Below, one piece after another: positions 37,855 through 46,341 of a DNA stretch of 64,000 nt (position 1 is its first letter; every line of letters starts with the position of its first letter). The translations under genes and the position numbers were made by a program. The DNA lies in assembly GCF_015352985.1 (NCBI RefSeq), contig NZ_JACYXF010000006.1, positions 1 to 64,000 on the forward strand, in the 5' to 3' direction. This stretch comes from Noviherbaspirillum malthae. GTDB lineage: Bacteria > Pseudomonadota > Gammaproteobacteria > Burkholderiales > Burkholderiaceae_D. The notes beneath the pieces were generated by a model. That model saw nothing but the letters and a program-made list of their open reading frames with translations, was not told where the DNA came from and searched no databases.

Positions 37855-39630
37855 ATGCAAACGCATATCCAAACCGTTGACGTGCTCGTGATCGGCGGCG
37901 GCACCGCAGGACCGATGGCCGCAGCCAAGGCCAAGGAGGCGAATCCGCAGCTGCGCGTGCTGCTGCTGGAAAAGGCCAACGTCAAGCGCAGCGGCGCCAT
38001 CTCCATGGGCATGGACGGCCTCAACAACGCGATCGTGCCGGGCTTTGCGACGCCGGAGCAGTATGTGAAGGAAATCACCACGGCCAACGACGGCATCGTC
38101 AACCAGAAGACCGTGATGGCCTACGCGCAGAACAGCTATGCGATGATCGAGGAACTCGACCGCTGGGGCGTGAAGTTCGAAAAGGACGAAACCGGCGACT
38201 ATGCGATGCGCAAGGTGCATCACATGGGCACCTACGTGCTGCCGATGCCTGAAGGCCATGACATCAAGAAGGTCCTGTACCGTCGCCTGAAGCGCCTGCG
38301 CGTCGAGATCACCAACCGCCTGGTGGCGACCCGGCTGCTGACTGCCGACGACGGCCGCATCGCCGGCGCGATGGCCTTCGACTGCCGCAGCGGCGACTTC
38401 CACGTGGTGCGGGCCAAGACGGTGATCCTGTCCACCGGCGCTGCCGGCCGCCTCGGCCTGCCTGCGTCGGGCTACCTGTTCGGCACCTACGAAAACCCGA
38501 CCAATGCCGGCGACGGCTACAGCATGGCCTATCACGCCGGCGCGGAGCTTTCGGGCATCGAATGCTTCCAGATCAATCCGCTGATCAAGGATTACAACGG
38601 CCCGGCCTGCGCCTACGTGACCGGACCCTTTGGCGGCTACACCACCAACAACAAGGGCGAGCGCTTCATCGAATGCGACTACTGGAGCGGGCAGATGATG
38701 ATGGAGTTCTACCGCGAACTGCAGAGCGGCGACGGGCCGGTGTTCCTCAAGCTCGATCATCTCGCCGAGGAAACCATCAGCACCATCGAGACCATCCTGC
38801 ACACCAATGAAAGACCCAGCCGCGGCCGGTTCCATGCGGGACGCGGCACCGACTATCGCAAGCAGATGGTGGAAATGCACATCTCCGAGATCGGCCTGTG
38901 CAGCGGCCATTCCGCGTCCGGCGTCTGGGTCAACGAACATGCGGAAACCACGGTGGCGGGCCTGTATGCGGCCGGTGACCTGGCCTGCGTGCCGCACAAC
39001 TACATGCTCGGCGCCTTCGTCTACGGCAGGCTGGCCGGCGAGAGCGCCGCCCGCTACTGCGCGGAACAGCTGCTGGCCGACGTCGACGAGCACCAGGTCG
39101 AACGCGAACGCTCGCGCGTCTGGGCGCCGCTGGCGAACGAGGACGGCCTGCCGCCGAATCAGGTGGAATACAAGCTGCGCCGCATGGTCAACGATTACCT
39201 GCAGCCGCCCAAGGTCACGCGCAAGATGGAAATCGGCCTGAGCCGCTTCGAGGCCATAGCCGAAGACCTGAACCGCCTGTCGGCACGCAATCCGCATGAA
39301 CTGATGCGCGCCATGGAAGTGCATGCGATCCGCGACTGCGCCGAGATGGCGGCGAGGGCATCGCTCTACCGCACCGAGAGCCGCTGGGGCCTGTACCACT
39401 ACCGCGTCGATCATCCCGAGCGCAACGACCGCGACTGGTTCGTGCATGTGCAGCTGAAGAAGGAGCAGGACGGGATGCGCTGCTTCAAGCGGCCGGTGGA
39501 GCCGTACATCGTCAGTCTCGGCGAAGAGGAAAAATCCGCCTACCAGAAACTGCGCATCAGCAAGGACAGGCAGGGTGCAAGCCCTGCCGAGAACCCAACA
39601 GCTACCACCATCGAAGCAACCGAAGCATAA
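37855..39630 (+). CDS. AprA/FrdA-superfamily FAD-dependent oxidoreductase
   Basis: A 591-residue flavoprotein. The N-terminal FAD motif is VLVIGGGTAGPMAAAKA. The next blocks (VKRSGAISMGMDGLNN, then a MGTYVLPMPEGHD region) resemble adenylylsulfate reductase alpha (AprA), a fumarate-reductase relative, more than SdhA. The FAD-closing segment is TVAGLYAAGDLACVP. It is followed 10 bp later by a two-cluster ferredoxin gene, as aprA is by aprB. No sat or qmo genes are here, so dissimilatory sulfate chemistry is unlikely. The substrate is unknown; the ABC genes in the same run suggest it is imported. Confidence 0.8.
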   Translation: MQTHIQTVDVLVIGGGTAGPMAAAKAKEANPQLRVLLLEKANVKRSGAISMGMDGLNNAIVPGFATPEQYVKEITTANDGIVNQKTVMAYAQNSYAMIEELDRWGVKFEKDETGDYAMRKVHHMGTYVLPMPEGHDIKKVLYRRLKRLRVEITNRLVATRLLTADDGRIAGAMAFDCRSGDFHVVRAKTVILSTGAAGRLGLPASGYLFGTYENPTNAGDGYSMAYHAGAELSGIECFQINPLIKDYNGPACAYVTGPFGGYTTNNKGERFIECDYWSGQMMMEFYRELQSGDGPVFLKLDHLAEETISTIETILHTNERPSRGRFHAGRGTDYRKQMVEMHISEIGLCSGHSASGVWVNEHAETTVAGLYAAGDLACVPHNYMLGAFVYGRLAGESAARYCAEQLLADVDEHQVERERSRVWAPLANEDGLPPNQVEYKLRRMVNDYLQPPKVTRKMEIGLSRFEAIAEDLNRLSARNPHELMRAMEVHAIRDCAEMAARASLYRTESRWGLYHYRVDHPERNDRDWFVHVQLKKEQDGMRCFKRPVEPYIVSLGEEEKSAYQKLRISKDRQGASPAENPTATTIEATEA

Positions 39631-39639
39631 GGAGCCAGC

Positions 39640-39873
39640 ATGCCGGTCACCACTCACATCACCAACGTCCCCGTCACCGTCGACGAAGACAAATGCATCG
39701 CCCACAAGGGCTGCACCGTCTGCGTCGATGTCTGCCCGCTCGACGTGCTCGCCATCGACATGATCAAGGGCAAGGCCTACATGAAGTTCGACGAATGCTG
39801 GTACTGCATGCCTTGCGAGAAGGACTGTCCGACCGGCGCCGTGCATGTCGACATTCCCTATCTGCTGCGCTGA
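39640..39873 (+). CDS. Two-[4Fe-4S] ferredoxin, AprB-like partner
   Basis: A 77-residue ferredoxin with eight Cys. The first set has the unusual spacing C-x5-C-x2-C-x3-C-P (CIAHKGCTVCVDVCP), the second the regular C-x2-C-x2-C-x3-C-P (CWYCMPCEKDCP). The WYC motif before the second set recalls AprB. It should pass electrons to or from the upstream flavoprotein. AAGGAG precedes the ATG at 39640. Its position between the flavoprotein and ABC genes suggests it is part of the same unit. Confidence 0.86.
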   Translation: MPVTTHITNVPVTVDEDKCIAHKGCTVCVDVCPLDVLAIDMIKGKAYMKFDECWYCMPCEKDCPTGAVHVDIPYLLR

Positions 39874-39935
39874 GCATCCGTACACCGTATTCGGACATCA
39901 ATAACGAGATTCGCCCAACCCACTGCGAGCCCATC

Positions 39936-41357
39936 ATGACCCTGAACAATAGCCTGACACGCCTGAGCCTCACCGTCGCTCTGGCCTCCCTCTCTTCCCT
40001 GTCCGCAAGTGCGTCGGCGGAAACCATCCGCATCGCCATCGGCACGCAGGACACCACCATCAACTGCGCCACCGGCGGCCTGCTCATTCGCGAACTGAAA
40101 CTGCTGGAGAAATACCTGCCGCGCGACGGCAAGTACAAGGATGCGCAATACGACATCCAGTGGAAGAACTTCACATCCGGCGCGCCGCTGACCAATGAAA
40201 TGGTGGCCGGCAAGCTCGACATCGGTTCGATGGCGGATTTTCCCGGTTCCTTCAACGGCGCGGCTTTCCAGAAAGCCGGCAGGCAGAGCCAGTTCATTAC
40301 GGTGCTCTCCGGCAGCACCGTCGGCAGCGGCAACGGCATCGTGGTACCCAAGTCATCGGCCGTGCAGTCGCTGGCGGAACTCAAGGGCAAGACCATTTCG
40401 GTGCCGTTCGCATCGACCGCGCACGGCATGCTGCTGCGCGCGGTGAAGGCGCAGGGCTGGGACCCGGAGAAGGATGTCAACATCACGACCCAGTCGCCCG
40501 AAGTCGCCGGCTCGGCGCTGCAGAGCGGAAAGATTGACGCGCATGCGGACTTCGTTCCCTTCGCCGAACTGTTCCCGCACCGCGGCTTCGCGCGCAAGAT
40601 CTTTGACGGCTCGCAGGCCAATGCGCCCACCATGCACGGCAGCCTGGTCGACGCCGACTACGCGAAGAAGTATCCTGAAATCGTCACCGCCTTTCTGCGT
40701 GCCGCCATCGAGGCCGACCGCCTGATTGCCGCCGAACCTGAGAAATACAGCGAGCTGATCGCCAAGGTCACGGGCATCGAAGCGGAAGTCAATTATCTGT
40801 TCCACGGTCCCCTCGGCCTGCAGACGCGCGACTTCACCTGGAAGCCCGAGTACCGGCAGGCGGTGAAGACTTCGATCGAGACCCTGCGCCTGCTCAAGCG
40901 CACCGACAGCGATATCGACGTCAATGCCTTCATCAACGACCAGTACATCCGCGGCGCCTACAAGCAGGCAGGGCTCGACTATGAAGCGCACCTGAAGAAC
41001 TATGCGAAGCTGCCGGTCACCGCCAAGGATGCGGTCAGCGGGAAACCGATCACAGACGCGAAGCGCGTGGCCCAGATCTGGGTGCAGGGCGAGCCGCTGG
41101 TGCGCCATTACGCCACGCCGGAATCGGCGTTGGCCGATCTCGTGAAGCTGGAGAAGGCGGGCAGGAAGATTCGAGTCATCTACGGCCACGACCGCGAGAG
41201 CGGGCTGAAATTGTTTGCCGACGATGCCTGGTTCGTCAGCCACGGCAAGGGCGAGTTCAGCGTTTTCCTGCTCAAGGACAGCGCCGAAGCCTGGGCAAAA
41301 AAGAACGGCGGCAAGGTGCTCGACTTCAACGGCGCCAAGGCCAGCGTTGCGAGCTGA
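39936..41357 (+). CDS. ABC substrate-binding protein (NMT1/NitT-TauT type) with NosL-like tail
   Basis: A 473-residue exported protein. A signal peptide (to about SASA) precedes an NMT1-type binding domain (about 30-370) starting ETIRIAIGTQDTTINCATGG. Ordinary members are about 320-340 residues. The extra ~100 at the C-terminus (about 375-470) contain KIRVIYGHDRESGLKLFADD, then VFLLKDSAEAWAKKNGGKVL, a pattern resembling NosL, the copper chaperone of nitrous oxide reductase. That resemblance is a visual judgement. It begins 62 bp after the ferredoxin gene and 21 bp before the permease gene. Confidence 0.8.
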   Translation: MTLNNSLTRLSLTVALASLSSLSASASAETIRIAIGTQDTTINCATGGLLIRELKLLEKYLPRDGKYKDAQYDIQWKNFTSGAPLTNEMVAGKLDIGSMADFPGSFNGAAFQKAGRQSQFITVLSGSTVGSGNGIVVPKSSAVQSLAELKGKTISVPFASTAHGMLLRAVKAQGWDPEKDVNITTQSPEVAGSALQSGKIDAHADFVPFAELFPHRGFARKIFDGSQANAPTMHGSLVDADYAKKYPEIVTAFLRAAIEADRLIAAEPEKYSELIAKVTGIEAEVNYLFHGPLGLQTRDFTWKPEYRQAVKTSIETLRLLKRTDSDIDVNAFINDQYIRGAYKQAGLDYEAHLKNYAKLPVTAKDAVSGKPITDAKRVAQIWVQGEPLVRHYATPESALADLVKLEKAGRKIRVIYGHDRESGLKLFADDAWFVSHGKGEFSVFLLKDSAEAWAKKNGGKVLDFNGAKASVAS

Positions 41358-41378
41358 CATTCCGGAATTGATGGAGCC

Positions 41379-42200
41379 ATGCCCATGAACAGCATTACGC
41401 TCGGACAGAAGTTTCAGCTTCCTTGGCAAGCGGGCAGCCGCCTGCTGCTGCGTGCCGCATCGCTTGCCGCCTGCATCGCGCTCTGGCAATGGGTGTCGTC
41501 GGCGCATGTCGACCTCGGTGTGATCACCTTTCGCAACTTGCCTTCGCCTACTGATGTCGTGGAGGCGGCGCGCTTGCTGATCGAATCGCCGAAGCTCGCC
41601 TCTCATCTGGCGGCCAGCCTGACCCGCGTGTTCGCAGGCTTCTTCGCCGCGGCGCTGGTCGGCATCGCCCTGGGTCTTGCGATCGGACGCTCGCGCTGGT
41701 GCGCGGACATGCTGCTGCCTCCGCTGGAGATGCTGCGTCCCATTCCCGCCGTTGCCTGGATACCGCTGGCGATCCTGATGTTTCCCTCGTCGGAAATGTC
41801 GATGATCTACATCACCTTCATCGGCGCGCTGTTCCCTATCCTGCTCAACACCATTCATGGCGTCGAAGCGGTGGACCGGCGGCTGATCGCGTCGGCCCGC
41901 AGCCTCGGCGGCGGACGCCGCGCGGTGTTCACCGAGGTGATCCTGCCTGCAGCCGCGCCCGGCATCGTCACCGGCCTTGCCATCGGCATGGGCACCGCCT
42001 GGTTCTGCCTGGTCACCGCGGAAATGATTTCCGGCCAGTTCGGCATTGGCTATTACACCTGGGCGTCCTACACCATACAGAACTACCCGGACATCGTGGT
42101 CGGCATGCTGTTCATCGGTGTCTTCGGCATGGGCAGCAGCGCTCTGCTCAAGAAGGCGGGTGATGCGCTGATGCCCTGGTATCTGCCTGAAAGGAAATGA
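41379..42200 (+). CDS. ABC transporter permease (SsuC/TauC type)
   Basis: A 273-residue permease with about six TM segments and the EAA-type loop near ARSLGGGRRAVFTEVILPAA, which contacts the ATPase. It belongs to the nitrate/sulfonate/taurine permease family. TGGAG at 41372 fits a start at the second ATG (41385) better than 41379, so the first two residues are uncertain. It is followed 1 bp later by the ATPase gene, so the two are tightly coupled. The substrate is set by the unusual binding protein upstream. Confidence 0.88.
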   Translation: MPMNSITLGQKFQLPWQAGSRLLLRAASLAACIALWQWVSSAHVDLGVITFRNLPSPTDVVEAARLLIESPKLASHLAASLTRVFAGFFAAALVGIALGLAIGRSRWCADMLLPPLEMLRPIPAVAWIPLAILMFPSSEMSMIYITFIGALFPILLNTIHGVEAVDRRLIASARSLGGGRRAVFTEVILPAAAPGIVTGLAIGMGTAWFCLVTAEMISGQFGIGYYTWASYTIQNYPDIVVGMLFIGVFGMGSSALLKKAGDALMPWYLPERK

Positions 42201-42201
42201 G

Positions 42202-43101
42202 ATGAGCGCTAGCGCTACCGCCGCTTTCAATCTGTGCTTGCCTGAGCAGGCCAGTCCGGTTTTGCCGGGCCGCATCGACATCGAGCATCTTCATATCCGG
42301 CTTGGCAAGGGTGCGCAAGCCTTCGAAGCGCTGCAGGATGTTTCCATCTCGATGGCGCCAGGCGAATTCGTTTGCATACTCGGGCCTTCCGGCTGCGGGA
42401 AATCGACGCTGCTCGGCGCGCTGGCCGGTCATCTGCAGCCGAGCGAAGGGAAGATCAGCATCGACGGACAGCCGATTGCCGGTCCCGACCCCGATCGCGG
42501 GCTGGTCTTCCAGCAGCACACGCTGTTCCCCTGGAAGCGGGTGATCGACAACGTCGCCTTCGGTCTAAAGATGAAGGGCATCGGCAAGGCGCAGCGCCGT
42601 GAACAGGCGCACGAGTTGCTCAAGCTGGTAGGTCTGGAGGGCTTCGAGCAAAGCTATCCGGCGCAGCTGTCGGGAGGCATGCAGCAGCGAGTGGAAATCG
42701 CCCGGGTGCTGATCAACCGACCGCGCGTGATGCTGATGGACGAACCCTTCAGCGCACTGGATGCGCAGACCCGCCTGAAGATGCAGGAACTGCTGCTCGA
42801 TGTCTGGAGCCGCATCCGCACCAGTATCCTGTTCATCACCCATGACATCGACGAGGCACTGTTTCTCGCCGACCGCATCCTGGTGATGAGCCCGCGTCCG
42901 GGCCGCATCATCGAGGAACTGAAGCTCGATTTTCCGCGGCCGCGCGACGCCGCCCTGGTGACCTCGGATGAGTTCACCCGGCTCAAGCGGCACTGCCTGG
43001 CGCTCCTGCACCCGCATGGCAATGTCATACCCCTGGAGCGCCTGACTCCGCTCGGAAAGCCCATCGCACAACCCGCACACAGCCTTCAATTCGCCATATA
43101 A
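42202..43101 (+). CDS. ABC transporter ATP-binding protein (SsuB/TauB type)
   Basis: A 299-residue ATPase. Walker A is LGPSGCGKST, the signature is LSGGMQQRVEIARV, and Walker B is RVMLMDEPFSALD, followed by the H-loop FITHDIDEA. An ~30-residue N-terminal extension and ~30 residues after the core (ending HSLQFAI) are longer than usual for this family. It energises the permease at 41379. It is followed 9 bp later by the HEAT-repeat gene, so the operon clearly continues. Confidence 0.9.
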   Translation: MSASATAAFNLCLPEQASPVLPGRIDIEHLHIRLGKGAQAFEALQDVSISMAPGEFVCILGPSGCGKSTLLGALAGHLQPSEGKISIDGQPIAGPDPDRGLVFQQHTLFPWKRVIDNVAFGLKMKGIGKAQRREQAHELLKLVGLEGFEQSYPAQLSGGMQQRVEIARVLINRPRVMLMDEPFSALDAQTRLKMQELLLDVWSRIRTSILFITHDIDEALFLADRILVMSPRPGRIIEELKLDFPRPRDAALVTSDEFTRLKRHCLALLHPHGNVIPLERLTPLGKPIAQPAHSLQFAI

Positions 43102-43110
43102 GGAAAATCC

Positions 43111-44082
43111 GTGAACCTGATAGACAACGACGATCCGGAACTGCAGGACATCCGGCAGCGCCTGCAATCCGATGATGCCGAAGTGCGGCGCATCGCCGTC
43201 ATGGAGCTCAACGACTTCGCCGGCGACGAGCATGCGCCGCTGTTCATCGCGGCCCTGCATGATGAAGCCGCTGCGGTGCGCGTGGAAGCGGCGCGCGCAC
43301 TGGAAGGCTTCGAAAGCGATGAGAGTGTGGCAGGACTCGTGGAACTGCTGGGCGACGAGGACGCGGCGGTGCGGGAAGCGGCGGCCCACAGCCTGAGTCA
43401 ACTCAAGAACAGCGCATCGGCTCGCCTTCTGCTGCCGGCCGCCGAGCATCCCGATGCCTTCGTGCGCGTGGCCGTGCTGCGCGCGCTGCGTGAACTGCGC
43501 GTGGCGCAAAGCTTCGTGCCGGCGCTGGCGGCGATTGGTCATGAGGAAGCGCTGGTGCGGCGCGAGGCGATCGCAGTGCTCGGATACCTGAAGAATCCGG
43601 CCGCCTTGCCGGCGCTGGTCAAGCTCGCGACCGCAGATGCCGATGCCGAGGTGCGTCGCGCGGCGGTCGGCGCGCTCGGCCTGGCCCTCGACGATGCGGT
43701 GCTGCCGGCATTGCTCGGCGCGCTGGCGGACCAGGCCTGGCAGGTCAGGGAGGAAGCGGCGACCACGCTGGGCAAGCTCAAGCTGGAGCAGGCGGGCGAG
43801 CGCTTGATCGCGGTGCTTGATGATGCTTACTGGCAGGTACGCCTGCGCGCTGCCCGAAGCTTGGGCCGCCTGCGCAGTGTCGAAGCGGTGCCAGCGCTGG
43901 TGACGCTGCTCGACCATGAAATCGGCAACCTGCGCAAGGAAAGTGCGCTGGCGCTTGGCGAGATCCGCTCCGTGGATGCATTGCCGGCGCTGGAAAGATC
44001 GCAGCACGACTCCGATCCGGAAGTGCGCAAGGCGGCTCGCATCGCGATCGAGCAGATCCGGATTGCGGAACAAACTTCGTGA
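43111..44082 (+). CDS. HEAT-repeat protein
   Basis: A 323-residue all-helical protein made of about ten ~31-residue HEAT/PBS-lyase-type repeats, each with a V-R-x-x-A-A-x-x-L core (for example VRVEAARALEG, VREAAAHSLSQL, VRRAAVGALGLA). There is no signal peptide and no enzyme motif. HEAT proteins act as scaffolds; related ones assist bilin attachment or Fe-S enzyme maturation. AAGGAAAA precedes the GTG at 43111. Its place between the ABC ATPase and a DUF971 gene suggests an assembly or maturation role for the flavoprotein/ferredoxin pair. Confidence 0.85.
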   Translation: MNLIDNDDPELQDIRQRLQSDDAEVRRIAVMELNDFAGDEHAPLFIAALHDEAAAVRVEAARALEGFESDESVAGLVELLGDEDAAVREAAAHSLSQLKNSASARLLLPAAEHPDAFVRVAVLRALRELRVAQSFVPALAAIGHEEALVRREAIAVLGYLKNPAALPALVKLATADADAEVRRAAVGALGLALDDAVLPALLGALADQAWQVREEAATTLGKLKLEQAGERLIAVLDDAYWQVRLRAARSLGRLRSVEAVPALVTLLDHEIGNLRKESALALGEIRSVDALPALERSQHDSDPEVRKAARIAIEQIRIAEQTS

Positions 44083-44091
44083 ACGCCGAGC

Positions 44092-44415
44092 ATGAGCACT
44101 GAGCTTCTGCCCGAAAGCATCGTCAACGAGGGCGGCGAGATGCGCATCCGCTGGCCCGACGGTCTGCTGCGCCGCTTCAGCAACGCCTTTTTGCGTGCGC
44201 ATTGCGAGTGCGCTCAGTGCAAGAGTCTGCGAGGCAGGCACGGAAATGAGCAAGACCCCGTTCCCGCCGACCTGCGTGTCACCGAAATTCATCCGGTAGG
44301 CACCTATGCGGTGCAGCTGGTGTTCAGTGACGGCCACAGGCGCGGCATTTTTCCCTGGGCCTATTTGCGCGGGCTGTACGAAAGCGAAGCGGCTTCCTCG
44401 ACCGGTCGTCAATGA
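44092..44415 (+). CDS. DUF971 (GBBH-like N-terminal) domain protein
   Basis: A 107-residue protein with one DUF971 domain. The expected start (RIRWPDG), a Cys cluster AHCECAQC, and the end block SDGHRRGIFPWAYLRGL are present. The same fold is the Zn-binding N-terminal domain of gamma-butyrobetaine hydroxylase, and stand-alone members often travel with Fe-S assembly genes (ApbC/Mrp). It starts 9 bp after the HEAT-repeat gene and is the last gene of the run. With eight ferredoxin Cys to fill upstream, an Fe-S delivery role is reasonable but not shown. Confidence 0.82.
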   Translation: MSTELLPESIVNEGGEMRIRWPDGLLRRFSNAFLRAHCECAQCKSLRGRHGNEQDPVPADLRVTEIHPVGTYAVQLVFSDGHRRGIFPWAYLRGLYESEAASSTGRQ

Positions 44416-44542
44416 GTACGCGGCCGCCATGCCGCTTCCGCAACCAATGAGACTGCCGTCGCAGGGAGAAGGAACGGCCGGCGGCTGCCCTGACTATTCA
44501 GTCCGCTACCGTGCCGTTCGGCCACGGAGTAAAATCAGCGCC

Positions 44543-45385
44543 ATGACCCGGCAAGACAAGAATAGCAAGCATGGTCCGCGGCAGATTTTCTGGCGCGACC
44601 CGGACATGCCCTTCATCGAGGCGCGCATGATGCGCGATGGGGCGGAAGCGAGCTATGCGCGGCACTGGCATGACACGTTCTCCGTCGGCATCATCACGGG
44701 CGGACGAAGCAGCTATGTCAATGGCGCGCACAGCGAAGAGGTCGGACAGGGAATGCTCGTCGTCATGAATCCGGGCGACGTCCACGTCTGCAATCCGCTC
44801 GATGATGCCGGCTGGTCCTTCATCATGTTCTATATCGATGCCGAATGGATGGGACGCGTACAGGCCGACCTGCGCGGCAGCGATGACGTCGCGTTTCGCC
44901 CGTACGCGAGGGCGGCGCTGCATGCGCCTCATCTCGCCGATGCCGGCGTGTCGCTGTTCTCGCAGCTGACCGATGCCGACAGCGACCGGCTGATACGGGA
45001 AGTCGGCATCATCGAGTTCGCCGGATTGCTGGATGGCGAACTGACGCCGTGCGCGCCGGCCGGCATGGAATCCGTTTCAAAGGCGGAGCGCGCAGCCAGG
45101 CATATCGACGCGCATTTTTCGCAATCGCTGAGGCTGGAAGAATTATGTGCCGTGGCCGATCTGTCGGCGTCCTATCTCATCCGCGCCTTCAAGAAGCGTT
45201 ACGGTGTCGCGCCGCATGAATACCAGACGAACCGCCGCATTCAGTTCGGCAAGGCCAGGCTCAGGGAAGGCGTGCCCATTGCGCAAGCCGCGCTCGAAGC
45301 CGGCTTTGCGGATCAGGCGCATTTCCAGCGCATCTTCAAGCGCCTGACCGCCGCAACGCCTGGGCAATACCAGAGCCGGCCTTAG
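44543..45385 (+). CDS. AraC-family regulator (AraC_binding cupin type)
   Basis: A 280-residue regulator. An N-terminal cupin (about 20-165) has the metal/ligand-type segment ARHWHDTFSVGIITGG and MNPGDVHVCNP. The C-terminal HTH pair contains LEELCAVADLSASYLIRAFK and ends TPGQYQSRP. The convergent neighbour, 9 bp away stop to stop, encodes a LysE-family exporter; this AraC/LysE pairing is very common, so it probably controls the exporter and not the upstream ABC operon. The ATG at 44543 is the natural start (MTRQDKNSK). Confidence 0.85.
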   Translation: MTRQDKNSKHGPRQIFWRDPDMPFIEARMMRDGAEASYARHWHDTFSVGIITGGRSSYVNGAHSEEVGQGMLVVMNPGDVHVCNPLDDAGWSFIMFYIDAEWMGRVQADLRGSDDVAFRPYARAALHAPHLADAGVSLFSQLTDADSDRLIREVGIIEFAGLLDGELTPCAPAGMESVSKAERAARHIDAHFSQSLRLEELCAVADLSASYLIRAFKKRYGVAPHEYQTNRRIQFGKARLREGVPIAQAALEAGFADQAHFQRIFKRLTAATPGQYQSRP

Positions 45386-45394
45386 CTCTCGGCT

Positions 45395-45982
45395 CTAAGC
45401 TGCGGCCAGGTAGACGACGCTTGCGACGATCATCGCGGCCATTGCTCGGTTGAGCCACCGGATCCGATGGGGTGCTTGCAGATAATGCTGCAGAAAGCTG
45501 CCCGCCCACGCCCAGCTTGCAATGGAGAGATAGCAGATGATGAAGTACACGCCGGTGAACAGCCATACCGCTCCGAAACCTCCGTCAGCCGCATAGGTGC
45601 CCATTCCTGCCACGGCTGCAAGCCACGCCTTGGGGTTGAGCCATTGCATGACGGCGCCTTGCGAGAGCGAAGGCATTTTCGAGGCTGGCCCTGAGTCCAG
45701 TTGGCCGGAATCCGAAGCGAGGCGCCATGCCATGTACAGCAGGAAAGCGGCGCCGGCCCACCGCAGCGCGTCTGTCAGCCATGGCGAATGTACGAGCAGT
45801 TCATGCAGGCCAAGTCCGATCAGCAGCAGCAGCAGGGAAAACCCGCAGGTCGCTCCGGTGACATGGCGCATGCTGGCGGCGAAGCCGTAGCGGGCGCCGC
45901 TGCCGAGCGCCACAATGTTGACGGGCCCGGGTGAAATCGATGCGGCCAGGGCAAAAGCCGCCATGGAGAGGATCATGTTCAT
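45395..45982 (-). CDS. LysE/RhtB-family amino-acid exporter
   Basis: A 195-residue inner-membrane protein with about six TM segments. The family N-terminus is present (AFALAASISPGPVNIVALGSG, with the SPGP motif), followed by GATCGFSLLLLLIGLG and, later, LNPKAWLAAVAGMG. LysE/RhtB proteins export amino acids such as homoserine, threonine or lysine; the substrate cannot be told from sequence. It is convergent with the AraC-type regulator gene 9 bp away. Confidence 0.88.
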   Translation of the reverse strand: MNMILSMAAFALAASISPGPVNIVALGSGARYGFAASMRHVTGATCGFSLLLLLIGLGLHELLVHSPWLTDALRWAGAAFLLYMAWRLASDSGQLDSGPASKMPSLSQGAVMQWLNPKAWLAAVAGMGTYAADGGFGAVWLFTGVYFIICYLSIASWAWAGSFLQHYLQAPHRIRWLNRAMAAMIVASVVYLAAA

Positions 45983-46341
45983 CTGCTTTTCCTTTCTTTC
46001 CTGTCGGAGGCGATATGCGGCAGATGATAGTGAGAGCCGAACGTCAGGTATTGAAGGAAATTGCCCTGCTCGGCGGCAGAGCTCCTACACGGCAAGGCAT
46101 TAGGTCCTGCACGGGGGTATTGCGATTTATGCAATGCCTGCCGCTGCGCTTTTACTGGTATGTCGGCATGCGTTTCGTTTTAATGTCGTTGCATGCCGTT
46201 GGCTTGTTATAACTTTATGCAAATAACTTCGTAGCCGCGCTCCTTCAAGCTCACTACACTGCCTGCTCAAACGACGGAATTGAATATCGGAAATTACAGG
46301 ATTGCCTTGTCTTTCTCCAAAGTGCTTATTAATATGACTTT
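45983..46341. other. 359-bp intergenic region with candidate GntR sites
   Basis: No gene is visible. ACTTTATGCA occurs at 46211-46220 and again at 46337-46346; the second copy is part of the perfect palindrome TTTATGCATAAA (46339-46350), which overlaps the annotated start of the GntR gene. These are the best candidate operators for that regulator. The LysE promoter also lies in this gap. Confidence 0.45.

Noticed and set aside
37855..39873. True adenylylsulfate reductase (aprAB)
   Set aside because: The resemblance is clear, but no sat or qmo genes are present, the ferredoxin Cys spacing differs, and an organic-substrate importer is attached. I keep it as AprA-like only.
37753..39885. 710-codon minus-strand open frame
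   Set aside because: It is antisense to the AprA-like flavoprotein and ferredoxin genes, which have clear motifs, ribosome-binding sites and operon spacing. Long antisense frames are expected from GC-rich codon use.
40353..42281. 642-codon minus-strand open frame
   Set aside because: It runs antisense to the binding-protein and permease genes and has composition typical of reverse-frame artefacts.
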